This document shows positions 10,101-18,054 of a stretch of 64,000 nucleotides of DNA, piece after piece. The notes beneath the pieces were generated by a model. It did no database searches and had not been told where the DNA came from. It saw nothing but the letters and a program-made list of their open reading frames with translations. The position numbers and the translations under genes are program-made. Each line of letters starts with the position of its first letter. Position 1 is the stretch's first letter. Source of the stretch: Barthelona sp. PCE (taxonomy: Eukaryota; Metamonada: BaSk clade). The DNA is taken from contig JAUFOR010000002.1 of assembly GCA_040285745.1 (NCBI GenBank), positions 744,001-808,000 of the forward strand, read 5' to 3'.

Positions 10101-10988
10101 GAGATGAATCTTCAGATAACAACCCCTCTTGTTAAGATCCCAGAACGCCACACTCCCATCTGCACCCAAAGTTGCGAGTATGCGTCCGTTTGGGTGAAAG
10201 TCATGGTCTGTCAAATCGTCGTTGATCGAAACTTCGCATTGGTGTGATAGGTGCGTGAATACAGCATTATACTGTTGTGTATCGGTATCAGGGACATCGT
10301 ATATGTACAGGATCCTCTCTGAGCATGTTGCTAAGAAGACGTTCTTCGATAATGGTCCATATATTAATCCGTAATGGTGCTTATTGTTTGTATTTGTGAA
10401 CTCGGCAACAAACTCTCCGTTAATTGTGTACAAGCGCCTCGCCAACACTGTACAGACAAACAGCTTTGAGCGGTCGCATGGATGGTAATCTATTGAGACC
10501 AAAGTTTTCTCTGGAAAATAAAGATTTGCAAGCAGTTCGCACGTATCTGTATCAAATATTCGTACTATACCTGTACTGATCTGGTACACAACAACGGTTG
10601 TATGGTTTGGATCATAGCACACCTCGTATGGTTGATCAATGCGAAAAAAATTGTATGTACGAATTGTTGGGGATGCAAACGGCATATTTAACATAATTTT
10701 CTGGGGATTTAATTCGCTAATACGGGCTTTTGGTTGCGCAGCAACTTGGAAAAGTGGCTGTTGAGCTGAAAAGAAACTTTTCACATGATCCCCGAATGCA
10801 CCGACATCCAATTGCAAGGATTGGTGCTTAATGAAGTCAAACGTCATGGGTTGCCCCTCTCTACCCACATTGACAAGCGGTAGCTTGTTTTGGTTGAAAA
10901 ACTGCCTGAATAACAGGAAGGCTTCACGCTCAAATCCGTTAGTGAGCAGGTGAAGCAGGATCAGAACTTCTGGATTATCACTCCACAT
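7134..10988 (-). CDS. BRWD/PHIP-like WD40-bromodomain protein
   Basis: The 1,284-residue protein has BRWD/PHIP architecture: an N-terminal helical module (residues 1-60, cf. the start of PHIP), a WD40 beta-propeller over about 100-500, a long acidic linker (EEEDSDSENEEE near 674), a basic nuclear-localisation-like cluster (RRRKRRK near 739), and a C-terminal bromodomain-like helical bundle near 1090-1175. The segment STWDMYQRIP just before the bundle corresponds to the BRWD SPWDMEP block, which is diagnostic. Family members bind chromatin and act as CRL4 ubiquitin-ligase substrate receptors. Odd point: in the BC loop the usual acetyl-lysine-binding Asn seems to be Trp (NAIKYWTG), so acetyl-lysine reading may be lost. 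The divergent start is 86 bp from eIF2B-alpha. Confidence 0.7.
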   Translation of the reverse strand: MWSDNPEVLILLHLLTNGFEREAFLLFRQFFNQNKLPLVNVGREGQPMTFDFIKHQSLQLDVGAFGDHVKSFFSAQQPLFQVAAQPKARISELNPQKIMLNMPFASPTIRTYNFFRIDQPYEVCYDPNHTTVVVYQISTGIVRIFDTDTCELLANLYFPEKTLVSIDYHPCDRSKLFVCTVLARRLYTINGEFVAEFTNTNNKHHYGLIYGPLSKNVFLATCSERILYIYDVPDTDTQQYNAVFTHLSHQCEVSINDDLTDHDFHPNGRILATLGADGSVAFWDLNKRGCYLKIHLINHYKDELTNLYGFKKLTTYTMPKYIRFSTNGDYLIAYGPKEAIVLGISGGSVFTMCQIKTTTLDLTIMNLIGCKSQYVLFYGRKRVKGHHPNIALIYHIETGQLVNQIDLGFDCAFINIFPSSHGREYNHFIALDSLSRGRVFDFLSAKVLYSFEILSKPVETFFIDKHLKFCITHQSGYMSVVSFNGFVGGFTSPLYLAVDTDTIPKDFSFGVAFNEERTDVVGVGDFQFKFPNPMMLYMTERQRSLMKGKHRIDTRALHERFTSICNDKRGLISQNTGVNSLWGLDILNSFAEPYVFQCFLFSDAPFNFQDTINDIEQLPPEYPSVHRLGSETIMTEMSMSQLKGQVRPGFNIFAMDLSVALHNARAFHKAQEMAEEEDSDSENEEEVDELKMLQRLRANRTRHYLENREVDELEFDEFGDLLIEEELMMDDDVHRRRKRRKSTRPKRKQLTDLGTEALDALMDDAIADTFSHTSEQQELPRPPEKTFIDHGVVLPVMFEKCFESNVLWEAIDTSIFHPFIDSRVSFLPMLYKAYVLKKYEEAGAVELSMSSAVQTLAINEEESNELELFHIPCRIVNINMKTVTVGEREYPSPVFYLRILDEDCSQELLDRIGHLFVEKRTTVGNTDPLMPNSIRRTRTSELFHRDTIVVTYHITVDAFNCGSNFPFFAELDAFKAMLADEELRNRNKKIFSFNHGKGDSHDSSNVRSRSYKYGGELTQEIVNSSTFFNKDTMELIYSSSGFLAHIAEFTYMSKGETHMWRMPVSTWDMYQRIPSTNWNSELTPIIISELNETNLPVATFDHRPQLPNYDINVIHPSYLDLIESRVMSQFYNSLRHLYFDIVIIQYNAIKYWTGRRGDSFVEEAQSVVTHLLDVINTALVNENLTVVRDVPQRLPDLASFSSRPISPSLSIQHGTLSDFPYDNIEKEEENESDPTFTFSSEDDYEEQYVPPSPIHPPQRSTRRKKRRQEWQDNEAIMDVILGDF

Positions 10989-11074
10989 GCATCAAATAAT
11001 GAAGAGAATGGTGTATTATGTGAAAACAGCTAGTTTATAAAGAAACTCCCTTTTCACAGATTTTAATTGAACCA
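10989..11074. promoter_or_regulatory. Divergent promoter, BRWD-like / eIF2B-alpha
   Basis: 86 bp separate the two start codons. There is one YTTTCAC element per direction: TTTTCAC at 11051-11057, 17 bp before the eIF2B-alpha ATG, and TTTTCAC on the minus strand at 11020-11026, about 31 bp before the BRWD-like ATG. This supports the element being a directional initiator. Confidence 0.55.
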
Positions 11075-12205
11075 ATGCCACACTCACCATCTCCGGCACC
11101 CAATACGGAGCTTTTGTTGCCTCCTGAAGTTTTGGAGGATGATATGATGACGAGCGTAAGCCCTAAACTCACAGACAGTTTCACACGCCTGTTGAGTGAA
11201 TTCACAAGCATGCACAAGCACCACTGTGAGTCCCAGTGTAACTCATATGAGGATGAGATCAACAAACATAGCGCTGCTCTCGTTGCAATTCACGCTTTGG
11301 TCGATTATGTTGAATTTTCAGCTACGTTGTCCGATGCGGACTACATGCCCACAACATTCATGGCTCTTAAACGTTGGATGGAAGATGTTTTTGTTCAAGC
11401 TGCTCGTGTTTTATTTACTCATTCTATAATAACAGAGAACACTAGTGATCCTGAGAAGCACCGCACGCATGTTTCTTTCAGACCAGGTATCGAGTTGTTC
11501 ATTCGTTTCATCAAATTGGCGTGCGTAGTTTTGAATCCAGCTGAGCATGATCTGTTCAGTGCAAAGAAACAAGTACTAGATGCTGCACGCAAATGGTATC
11601 ACAGAGCAAGTACAGCACGCCACCGCATGGTAAAGTTTGCGAATCCATTCATCAGGGAGCACTGCAAAGTACTTGTATTTGGGTTTAGTCGTAACGTATT
11701 GGCATTAATTGCTGAAGCATCACGTCGCACAGAGTTCACAGTCGATGTTTTGGAGTGCGCTCCTTCAAGGAATGGTCACAAAATGTTTAATATGATAAAG
11801 ACTATTCCAGGAATGGAAGATAAAGTTACACTTTACCCAGACACATACATGGGAAGTATTATGCATCGTTGTGATCTAGCATTGGTTGGAGCAGAGGCTG
11901 TATTAGAAAGCGGTGGTATTTACAATCAGATCGGAACGTATCAACTGTCAATTACGGCCAATCATCTCAAGATCCCGTTATATGTATGTGTTGAATCACA
12001 TAAAATGATGAAAGAATTCCCATTGTTTCAGAGTGATGTGCCAGGGTTTAAACCAATTACGTTAGACAATGTTACCACTTTCTCCAAATATGATTATACA
12101 CCACCTGAATTAATTACTTTGTATTTCACAGATATTGGTGCAATTACACCTGCAGAGATTGATCAACAGATAATTTCATTAAGCATTGGTGAGTTAATCG
12201 AGTAA
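11075..12205 (+). CDS. Translation initiation factor eIF2B subunit alpha
   Basis: eIF2B-alpha is a regulatory subunit of the guanine-nucleotide exchange factor that recharges eIF2; it senses phosphorylated eIF2-alpha. The 376 residues comprise an N-terminal helical bundle (about 45-190) and a C-terminal Rossmann-like domain. The latter has the family signature GAEAVLESGGIYNQIGTYQ near residues 270-290 (GAEGVVENGGIINKIGTNQ in animals), followed by YTPPELITLYFTDIGAITP near the end, which matches the alpha subunit best. An R-P-G-x-ELF-x-RF-IKLA block near residue 130 matches the alpha subunit GGELFLRFISLAS. The start follows a TTTTCAC element by 17 bp. Only 4 bp separate its stop from the convergent neighbour's stop. 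Confidence 0.88.
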   Translation: MPHSPSPAPNTELLLPPEVLEDDMMTSVSPKLTDSFTRLLSEFTSMHKHHCESQCNSYEDEINKHSAALVAIHALVDYVEFSATLSDADYMPTTFMALKRWMEDVFVQAARVLFTHSIITENTSDPEKHRTHVSFRPGIELFIRFIKLACVVLNPAEHDLFSAKKQVLDAARKWYHRASTARHRMVKFANPFIREHCKVLVFGFSRNVLALIAEASRRTEFTVDVLECAPSRNGHKMFNMIKTIPGMEDKVTLYPDTYMGSIMHRCDLALVGAEAVLESGGIYNQIGTYQLSITANHLKIPLYVCVESHKMMKEFPLFQSDVPGFKPITLDNVTTFSKYDYTPPELITLYFTDIGAITPAEIDQQIISLSIGELIE

Positions 12206-12209
12206 ACAG

Positions 12210-12764
12210 TTAGTCTTGGTTGAAAACTACACCACTCAAAATTAATGGCTCAATGTTTTTGTAAAGTTTCTCAATTTCAATTCTAATTTTTTCTCTTTTG
12301 AATTTCATTTGTGTGATTCTGAGAACGTCTATGTCTGCTCTAGGGAACCCATCAGTTGTAATTAGTTTTTCATCAATATTTGGGCAGCTTTTTTCTATTC
12401 TGGCGATTTGTTCTTCATAAGCATCGATTTTTGACATATAAAAATGAGCACGCTCTTTTTCAGGCAGCTGCATCGGATCTATTGTATCTATAGAACGCTT
12501 TTCTTCAAGAGATAGTAAAAATTCTTTGATCAAATCAAGATGATCTGGAAAATCTTCCTTTAAGTCTTCGATTTGTTCTTTAATCTCTTCTTTAATCTCA
12601 GCTGAGCGTTCACGGGCATTGATGTAAGCGTTGGTATCGATGTCAAATCTCTGAAGACCCGTATCTTCACGAAAAAGAGAAACTGTGAAAAGATCAGGGA
12701 AGTCTCTTTCAATGTTTAAAAGTTCTTCATCAAGCTTATTTAAATGATTGAACATAATTTGCAT
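12210..12764 (-). CDS. Small coiled-coil orphan protein
   Basis: 184 residues, strongly charged, mostly helical with heptad-like leucine/isoleucine spacing (IKEEIKEQIEDLKEDFPDHL and the C-terminal segment around MKFKREKIRIEIEKLYKN). No family is recognised and no signal peptide or membrane segment is seen. The start could be the first or the fourth codon, since both are methionine. Upstream lacks a clear YTTTCAC element. The convergent arrangement with eIF2B-alpha (4 bp between stops) and codon use like its neighbours support a real gene. Confidence 0.65.
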   Translation of the reverse strand: MQIMFNHLNKLDEELLNIERDFPDLFTVSLFREDTGLQRFDIDTNAYINARERSAEIKEEIKEQIEDLKEDFPDHLDLIKEFLLSLEEKRSIDTIDPMQLPEKERAHFYMSKIDAYEEQIARIEKSCPNIDEKLITTDGFPRADIDVLRITQMKFKREKIRIEIEKLYKNIEPLILSGVVFNQD

Positions 12765-12898
12765 GATTAAACAAAGAGCCCAATGTTCGGATTAGGAGTA
12801 AAAAAATATAGCATTGTATTCTTCCCCAAATTTATTGATTTCAATAATGAAAGAAAAGGAGTCCGATCCAATAGGACACCTAACCACAGAAAGTGTAC

Positions 12899-13750
12899 TT
12901 AGAGCATACGGGCAAGGAACTCGTTGATGTGCTCCTCACGGTTACCGTATTGACCACCTTCAATGAAGTGACGACGCTTCTCAGGGTAACCACCACGAGG
13001 GGGGTTAAGCTTGAAAGGGAAGAAGAAACGGTTGACTTCCTTGAAGTTGGGACCACAGGTAACAATCTCGTGAACCAAATCCTCCATACAGATGATGTCG
13101 AGGTGACCAAGGTTATCCTCGATGATCTTGTTGGAAGTAATGGGAAGACGTTGCTTGTTGATCTTGGCGTAACCACGCTTGTAGATCAAATCACGGACAG
13201 TCTTAAGGGTGGGGTAACCGTAGGCAATGTAAGGCTCGACAAGACGAAGCATGGTCTGAGTAGCCTTGTTAAGCTTGACGAAAACGGCGTTGTGAATCTG
13301 ACGAAGGCGGAAGAGCTGAAGGATCTTACGGGTGTTGGAACAAACAGCGTTGATACCACGAATACGGATAACTAAAGCAACCTTGGCTTCCTCAGGAACG
13401 TAGAAGTTACCAGACTTCTTGGCTTCTCTCTGAATGCGAGCAACATCCTGCTCCTTTTGACGGTATTGCTTAGCGTAAGCCTCGGCACGCTTGACCATCT
13501 TGTCACGGAGGGAACGACGGTAAGCAATCTCTTGCTTGTTATCAGCTTGCTTCTGACGACGAAGGTCTTCGACAACACGTCTGCGCTTAAGGAGAGTCTC
13601 GGGTCCAGTCCTAAGAATTAGTGAAATAGTGTTTTTGGGACACTGAAAAAAAAAAAAACGATACACAACTCTTTATACCGTTTGTTTATGTTCACAATAT
13701 GTACAATGTAGTACAAATGTGCTTATCTAGGTGCCATAAATGACATACAT
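12899..13750 (-). CDS. RPL7: 60S ribosomal protein L7 (uL30), one intron
   Basis: Ribosomal protein uL30 of the large subunit. The main exon (13610 down to 12899) encodes a complete L7 body starting TGPETLLKRRRVVED, a basic N-terminal helix, then the L30 domain with VALVIRIRGINAV and the PYIAYGYPTLKTVRDL block, ending LARML. No usable ATG precedes the body in frame; the apparent upstream N-terminus reads through an intron. The best model is a two-base 5' coding exon AT (13750-13749), an intron 13748-13611 with GTATGTC...CTAATTCTTAG, and G from exon 2 completing the start codon. This gives 237 residues, close to yeast L7 (244). The phase fits exactly, but the splice choice needs cDNA; the body itself is certain. 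Confidence 0.85.
13611..13748 (-). other. Spliceosomal intron in RPL7
   Basis: 138-base intron on the minus strand, beginning GTATGT and ending CTAATTCTTAG. The putative branch-point A lies in CTAAT with six bases after it to the AG end, the same geometry as the other introns here. It appears to interrupt the start codon (AT|G). It contains a poly(T)-type run near 13645-13657 (read as A on the plus strand). Confidence 0.6.
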
Positions 13751-14221
13751 TTTGTTTAGGAATATATATTGGAAAGAAGGAGCTTGTAAAGGTTTTTTAC
13801 TTTGTGAGGGTGTTAATGTGCTGATATACATGTTAATTTAGCCCTTATAACAGTATAAAGTTTCTACCAGATCATTTTACCATAAAAGAACAACTGCAGG
13901 TTCTTTATGTTTCCTATAGCTCTGGTATTTCTTTAGCGTATAGAATATGTATTTATGTGTCTATTAGTAAAGTTATGAGCCTAATTATATTCTACAGAAT
14001 GGGTTAGTGTTTATAGCAAAAAAAATTTCAGTCAACCAGTTTTAAACTCTGTTATATGGAGGGAAATGATATAAAGCAAACAGATAGGCCATTAAAAAAA
14101 ACCAAGTCACCTCTGATAGCACAAAACCTCTAAGAGTTAAATAAAAGCAACATAATTTACTTACCTGTGTTGCACATAGCTCCTATCCAACACTAAAGCA
14201 CAAAATATACAATATACACCA
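13751..14221. other. AT-rich intergenic region between MORN5 and RPL7
   Basis: About 470 bp upstream of RPL7 and downstream of MORN5 (both minus strand). No credible open frame, tRNA box pair or YTTTCAC element was found. It holds several A/T runs and, on the minus strand near 14165, a textbook CAG/GTAAGT sequence with no matching coding exon. It probably carries the RPL7 promoter and MORN5 3' UTR. Confidence 0.4.
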
Positions 14222-14698
14222 CTATTTCCTATCCTTAATTTGTGAAATTTCAGACAGCCTAAACTTCATAGTAGCCTGCAATGGATGATCCTCCGGCAGC
14301 ACACCGTCATTTGTCAGCACGGGGCCATTGTGATTAGTATCAACTGTTTCGTTAATCTCAGAACAGAATTTGTTATCCATTCCATGTGATAGATAATCCC
14401 ATCCTTCTTCTTTATATGACAGATCATCCTCAAACACGAACTGCTTCTCAATTACTTGACCATACTCCCATCTTCCGATTATCCTTCCTCGATTTGGAAA
14501 AGTGATTTCTCCCGGGCCATGGAATACACCATCAACCATGGCTCCTACGTAGTATGAACCATTGGAAAACGTGAATTTGAACTGTCCATTGGGTAATTCT
14601 TCAATATTTGACTCGGAAATTGAAGATCCAATGACTTTCATTCCTTTCTGCTGCACCCGAAGCCCTGTTCCCGGTTCTGGCGATTCTGAAGGCTGCAT
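14222..14698 (-). CDS. MORN5: MORN repeat protein, MORN5-like
   Basis: 158 residues. The centre carries MORN repeats: YYVGAMVDGVFHGPGEITFP followed by a second unit ending GRWEYGQVI. The order of blocks then follows MORN5: a phenylalanine-rich FVFEDDLSY segment, the EGWDYLSHGMDNKFCSEI stretch (animal MORN5 has NWHYCDGYDRRFYTEI), and a T-N-D-G turn. MORN5 is a conserved small protein of motile cilia and flagella, so this gene argues for a flagellated organism. The N-terminal 40 residues are low complexity. A CTTTCAC element (minus strand 14714-14720) lies 16-22 bp upstream of the ATG. Intronless. Confidence 0.75.
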   Translation of the reverse strand: MQPSESPEPGTGLRVQQKGMKVIGSSISESNIEELPNGQFKFTFSNGSYYVGAMVDGVFHGPGEITFPNRGRIIGRWEYGQVIEKQFVFEDDLSYKEEGWDYLSHGMDNKFCSEINETVDTNHNGPVLTNDGVLPEDHPLQATMKFRLSEISQIKDRK

Positions 14699-14713
14699 CT
14701 AAGCGTTTTGTGT

Positions 14714-14720
14714 GTGAAAG
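14714..14720 (-). promoter_or_regulatory. CTTTCAC initiator-like element, MORN5
   Basis: CTTTCAC on the minus strand in the context ATCTCTTTCACACAC, ending 16 bp before the MORN5 start codon. It matches the element found upstream of many genes in this window. Confidence 0.5.
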
Positions 14721-14853
14721 AGATGCAAATTGTTAAAACGTACTCTTCTTTTATCAGGCTATCTAATAATCTGCATTGTGGAGTTTAATTGCGACATATT
14801 CCTCATTATGAGGGTGTATAGAAGTTTCACATTTTTTTTTTTGCGTTTTTTTT

Positions 14854-14860
14854 CTTTCAC
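14854..14860 (+). promoter_or_regulatory. CTTTCAC initiator-like element
   Basis: CTTTCAC in a T-rich stretch 41 bp before the ATG at 14902. This is a longer distance than in most other genes here. Confidence 0.4.
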
Positions 14861-14901
14861 TTTTTTACTATTTTACAGGTTTTTAAAGATTTTTTTGAAA
14901 A

Positions 14902-16974
14902 ATGCCAAGATTGCGTAATGAGGGGATTGTTCTTGTTAATGTTGGTGATGAGGAGGCAATATTAGATTTTTCGGCATTGGGAATATCGGTACAAACATAT
15001 GATGCCCAAAAGATATATCAATTTTCGACAGTAGACGATATATGTGACATGATTATGAGCAGTGATCGTAAAGAAATAATTGCAGATATTGAATTTATTG
15101 ATAACGCTCATTGCAGATATTCTAATTTACATTACTGCTCTCAAGTCACATGGGAAAGTGGAAATCATTACAGTGTTCCATTTTTTGAAGTTAATGATGA
15201 AGGTGCTAACATAGTACATGATATTTCTTATGTTGCTAATATTCCTGGTTTTGAAGATGAAGTATCAGTGGATTTTATCACACCTACATGCATCGTAGCG
15301 TATACATTTGAAAGATCAAAGTATGTGTTGTGTAACTATGACAAGAGCAATAATGTGTTTATTGCAATGATGGAAATTGAGGGCAGGATATTAGGTCGAG
15401 TTGGAAATATGATATATGCATGCGCGGCTGAGAAACTGACTGCGTATGCATTTTCTGATGATGGGATCGATTCAAATATGATTGAAGTAACTAGTGAGAT
15501 TTTTGAAGTTTGTTATTTTTTTTCATATGACATCATTTCCCAAAGTGTTTTATTGTACTATGCTGACGAAGACGACGGTGGCATGTACGAATTCAAAGTA
15601 TATTTTGAAGCAGAAGAAGGCACTGATACGTTTGATATATTGGGACATTTTCCAGTTTTAAGGGGTTGTTTTAAATCTACCATTGTTAAATTTAGTTTCT
15701 GGTACATGTCATTGAGTCGAAAAGAACTGGTATTCACATGCTGTGCGAATGACTCTCATAAATTCCTGGTGGTTGTTCGGGACAATGATGTTCAAACGCA
15801 TGTATTTGGCGATGAACATGCATCTAATACAAGAAGAACAGCGTTTTCACACGAATTTAATAATTTACATTTTCTAACAAAGCAGTTCACTGGTTTAGAG
15901 AAGAAATTATACATTCGTCCTGTTTTTTACAGAGCAAGGGATATACATTTCATGATACCGACTCTCAAAAATTGTTGGTCATGCACCATGCCAACTGCTA
16001 TCGCAATGAGTTCAATTACACATATAGTGCTAATGTCATTTGATCAAGAGGCTGTACTTTACGCTGAGTTTCATAAGTGTGCTGTTGATGAATGCTACCC
16101 AGAAATTACAGAGAGTGCAGTTGAAAGTTTACATGATGATGTTTTTGCCGTAGGTATGACTCAAAAAGAAGAGAATATAGATTTTGTAACTCTTTACAAC
16201 ATTTCAGATGTACTTTCTGAAGTTAAGCCAATGTATCAGATATATTTGAATATTATGATACGAGTCTTGTACGCCTCAAAAGATTATTTTTTCTTCAGTT
16301 TTTTGGGACATAATTCTCTTGATTTATACAGATATAACGTTGTGGATGAAAACTTCATCAAAATTTATGCAACAGAAGAGCATGATTTATGTCGTTGGGA
16401 TATAATTTATGCCACTGAAACATTTGTTAATTTTTCTTGCGAGTATCAAACGGTATTTTTGCGTTTTGAGAACAATCAATGGGTGTCAACCATATACGAC
16501 GGGTGTGCCGCAGTCAATCATTACAGGGAGGACGCCAATATGAAAATATTTGACGACTCCATAGTTTTTGGGAATGTAGTTTATGGTTTGAGTGAAGAAG
16601 AGTATTTTCATCTATTCTTATCACCAAGCCTTGCTTTATTGAACACTGCAATTGTTTTTGTAACGAGTGACTCAGTCGAACACATATATAGATTTGAACA
16701 ACCAGTATTGCACGCTGATTTTTCATATGCTGATGGCATTCTCACGATTTTTAGCATTATAGATGATGAAAGAAGTTTTGTTCAAAAGAAATTTTTCATT
16801 GATTTGGATGTAATAGATTCAGTTGAAGAGAGAATATTTCAGCCAGATTATTTTTCCAAGTGTACATTTATTAATACTCCTAATTTTGTTAATTTCAATT
16901 ATAATCCTCCCAAGGTCATAAACATATCTGATTTCTTTCCCGATTTGGACCAATTTATGAATGAAGCATTCTAA
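14902..16974 (+). CDS. Orphan beta-rich protein, 690 residues
   Basis: Family not recognised. The protein starts MPRLRNEG and consists almost throughout of short hydrophobic beta-strand-like segments separated by polar turns every 10-20 residues, with many Phe/Tyr and acidic residues. This would fit one or two beta-propellers, although no canonical WD or Kelch motifs are seen. No signal peptide, membrane span or coiled coil. A short stretch with R-x-SKYV resembles one in the orphan at 34092-35930, and the gene at 61802-63694 has similar length and texture, so they may be very diverged members of one family. CTTTCAC at 14854-14860 lies 41 bp before the ATG. Intronless. Confidence 0.75.
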   Translation: MPRLRNEGIVLVNVGDEEAILDFSALGISVQTYDAQKIYQFSTVDDICDMIMSSDRKEIIADIEFIDNAHCRYSNLHYCSQVTWESGNHYSVPFFEVNDEGANIVHDISYVANIPGFEDEVSVDFITPTCIVAYTFERSKYVLCNYDKSNNVFIAMMEIEGRILGRVGNMIYACAAEKLTAYAFSDDGIDSNMIEVTSEIFEVCYFFSYDIISQSVLLYYADEDDGGMYEFKVYFEAEEGTDTFDILGHFPVLRGCFKSTIVKFSFWYMSLSRKELVFTCCANDSHKFLVVVRDNDVQTHVFGDEHASNTRRTAFSHEFNNLHFLTKQFTGLEKKLYIRPVFYRARDIHFMIPTLKNCWSCTMPTAIAMSSITHIVLMSFDQEAVLYAEFHKCAVDECYPEITESAVESLHDDVFAVGMTQKEENIDFVTLYNISDVLSEVKPMYQIYLNIMIRVLYASKDYFFFSFLGHNSLDLYRYNVVDENFIKIYATEEHDLCRWDIIYATETFVNFSCEYQTVFLRFENNQWVSTIYDGCAAVNHYREDANMKIFDDSIVFGNVVYGLSEEEYFHLFLSPSLALLNTAIVFVTSDSVEHIYRFEQPVLHADFSYADGILTIFSIIDDERSFVQKKFFIDLDVIDSVEERIFQPDYFSKCTFINTPNFVNFNYNPPKVINISDFFPDLDQFMNEAF

Positions 16975-17476
16975 TTTTTGTGGATCACAAAAATTTTTTT
17001 AGATTGACAGAAATAAAAGCAAAAAAGCCCATTTGAAAGCGGATGCAAAGCTTTCCATTAAATGATATATGACCCAAAATCAAGCAATGATGATTAACCA
17101 CCAAAAAGCAATTTCTAGTTTAAATTCAGCAGCTAACTCACCCTTTGCCTTGTCACGCGAGGAGAAGGGTTTGAGTATTGTATAATATGTTGTTGATTAT
17201 TACATTTACGATTATGAGTTGTCAAAATTGTATCATGCGTGTGTGAACATACATATAATTGCCGTCGGGTACAGGTCTACTGTAGGTAAAATGTGAAAGT
17301 TTAACAAATAAAGAGGAAAAAGGTAAAAACATCTTATAAAAGGTCTCTGGATGAATTACATTCTCTGTAGGATGTGTACCAGTGACAGAGATCTTTTTGT
17401 TGTGACCCATTGGTGGTTATGATAAGGAATGTCTCCTTTAACTTATCTTACTCCTTTAAGTTCTTTAAATACTCAG
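16975..17476. other. Intergenic region upstream of ribosomal P2
   Basis: About 500 bp without a credible gene. Small minus-strand frames exist (17222-17410) but have no recognisable content. AATAAA-type sequences at about 17011 and 17310 may serve as poly(A) signals. The pyrimidine-rich stretch just before the P2 ATG (17430-17476) ends CAG and could be 5' UTR or the end of a 5' UTR intron. Confidence 0.35.
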
Positions 17477-17788
17477 ATGAAACACGTTGCAGCATACATG
17501 CTCAGTTCTATGGCTGGTTCCCCTTCTGAGGAGAAGGTCCGCACCATTCTTGGTGCTGTTGATGCCTCTATCGACACACAAGTTCTTACCATGGTCATGG
17601 AGAAGCTCTCTGGAAAGGACATCGAGGAAGCTATCACTGCCGGTCACGAATTACTTGCCAAGGTTGGTGGTTCTGCTCCCGCTGCTGGACCCGCTGTTGT
17701 TGTCGAGGATGCCGTCGTTGAGGAATCCGAGCCCGAGCCTGAGTCCGAGTCTGAGGAGGAGGACTTCGGTTTCGATCTCTTCGGTTAA
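17477..17788 (+). CDS. RPP2: 60S acidic ribosomal protein P2
   Basis: 103-residue stalk protein of the large ribosomal subunit; P1/P2 dimers recruit elongation factors to the GTPase centre. The start MKHVAAYMLSSM matches the P2 consensus start (MRYVAAYLLAAL), so I place the ATG at 17477 rather than at the in-frame ATG 48 bases upstream, whose extra residues have no counterpart in the family. Then come the helical dimerisation domain (GKDIEEAITAGHELLAKV), an Ala/Pro hinge, a Glu/Ser-rich acidic segment, and the conserved C-terminal tail FGFDLFG. Codon use is biased to C-ending codons, as in other highly expressed genes here (RPL3, RPL7). A TTAATAAACG sequence 20-30 bp downstream is a likely poly(A) signal. 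Confidence 0.92.
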   Translation: MKHVAAYMLSSMAGSPSEEKVRTILGAVDASIDTQVLTMVMEKLSGKDIEEAITAGHELLAKVGGSAPAAGPAVVVEDAVVEESEPEPESESEEEDFGFDLFG

Positions 17789-17895
17789 GCTGCATAGAAT
17801 TCTATTTGCTTAATAAACGGAATTTTCCATTTTTTTGTTTTCCATTGCTATAACTGGTATCCACGAACCATTCACAACTATGCACAGTGTTTTAT

Positions 17896-17925
17896 TTTTC
17901 AGAAATAAAGAAAAGTTTCTGAAAA
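17896..17925. repeat. Perfect 10-bp inverted repeat (hairpin)
   Basis: TTTTCAGAAA at 17896-17905 and its exact reverse complement at 17916-17925, with a 10-base A-rich loop, about 110 bp after the P2 stop and in the gap between two convergent genes. It may form a hairpin in transcripts from either side, or be chance in AT-rich DNA. Confidence 0.4.
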
Positions 17926-18054
17926 TTTTTTTATCAGTTCTATAGTAATATGTAATTTACAGACTGTTCACTGTGTGATCCATTCTTTGAAACCCTCGTT
18001 CAAGCCGTTAAATACATCAAACTTATGTTTTACAAACTAAAAACTAGAATCACA

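Noticed and set aside
12893-13375. 160-residue plus-strand frame opposite RPL7
   Set aside because: Shadow of the L7 coding region; no ribosomal or other family match, Val/Thr/Leu bias typical of antisense to Arg/Lys-rich genes.
14150-14180. Consensus 5' splice site CAG/GTAAGT on the minus strand, preceded by an ATG-led 13-base segment, as a first exon for RPL7
   Set aside because: The phase does not join to the L7 frame at 13610, and other introns here use GTATG. The plus strand resembles a U1 5' end (ACTTACCTG), but no U1-like stem-loops or Sm site follow.
17080-17140. C/D-box snoRNA suggested by ATGATGA at about 17086
   Set aside because: No D box or terminal stem at the right distance could be seen.
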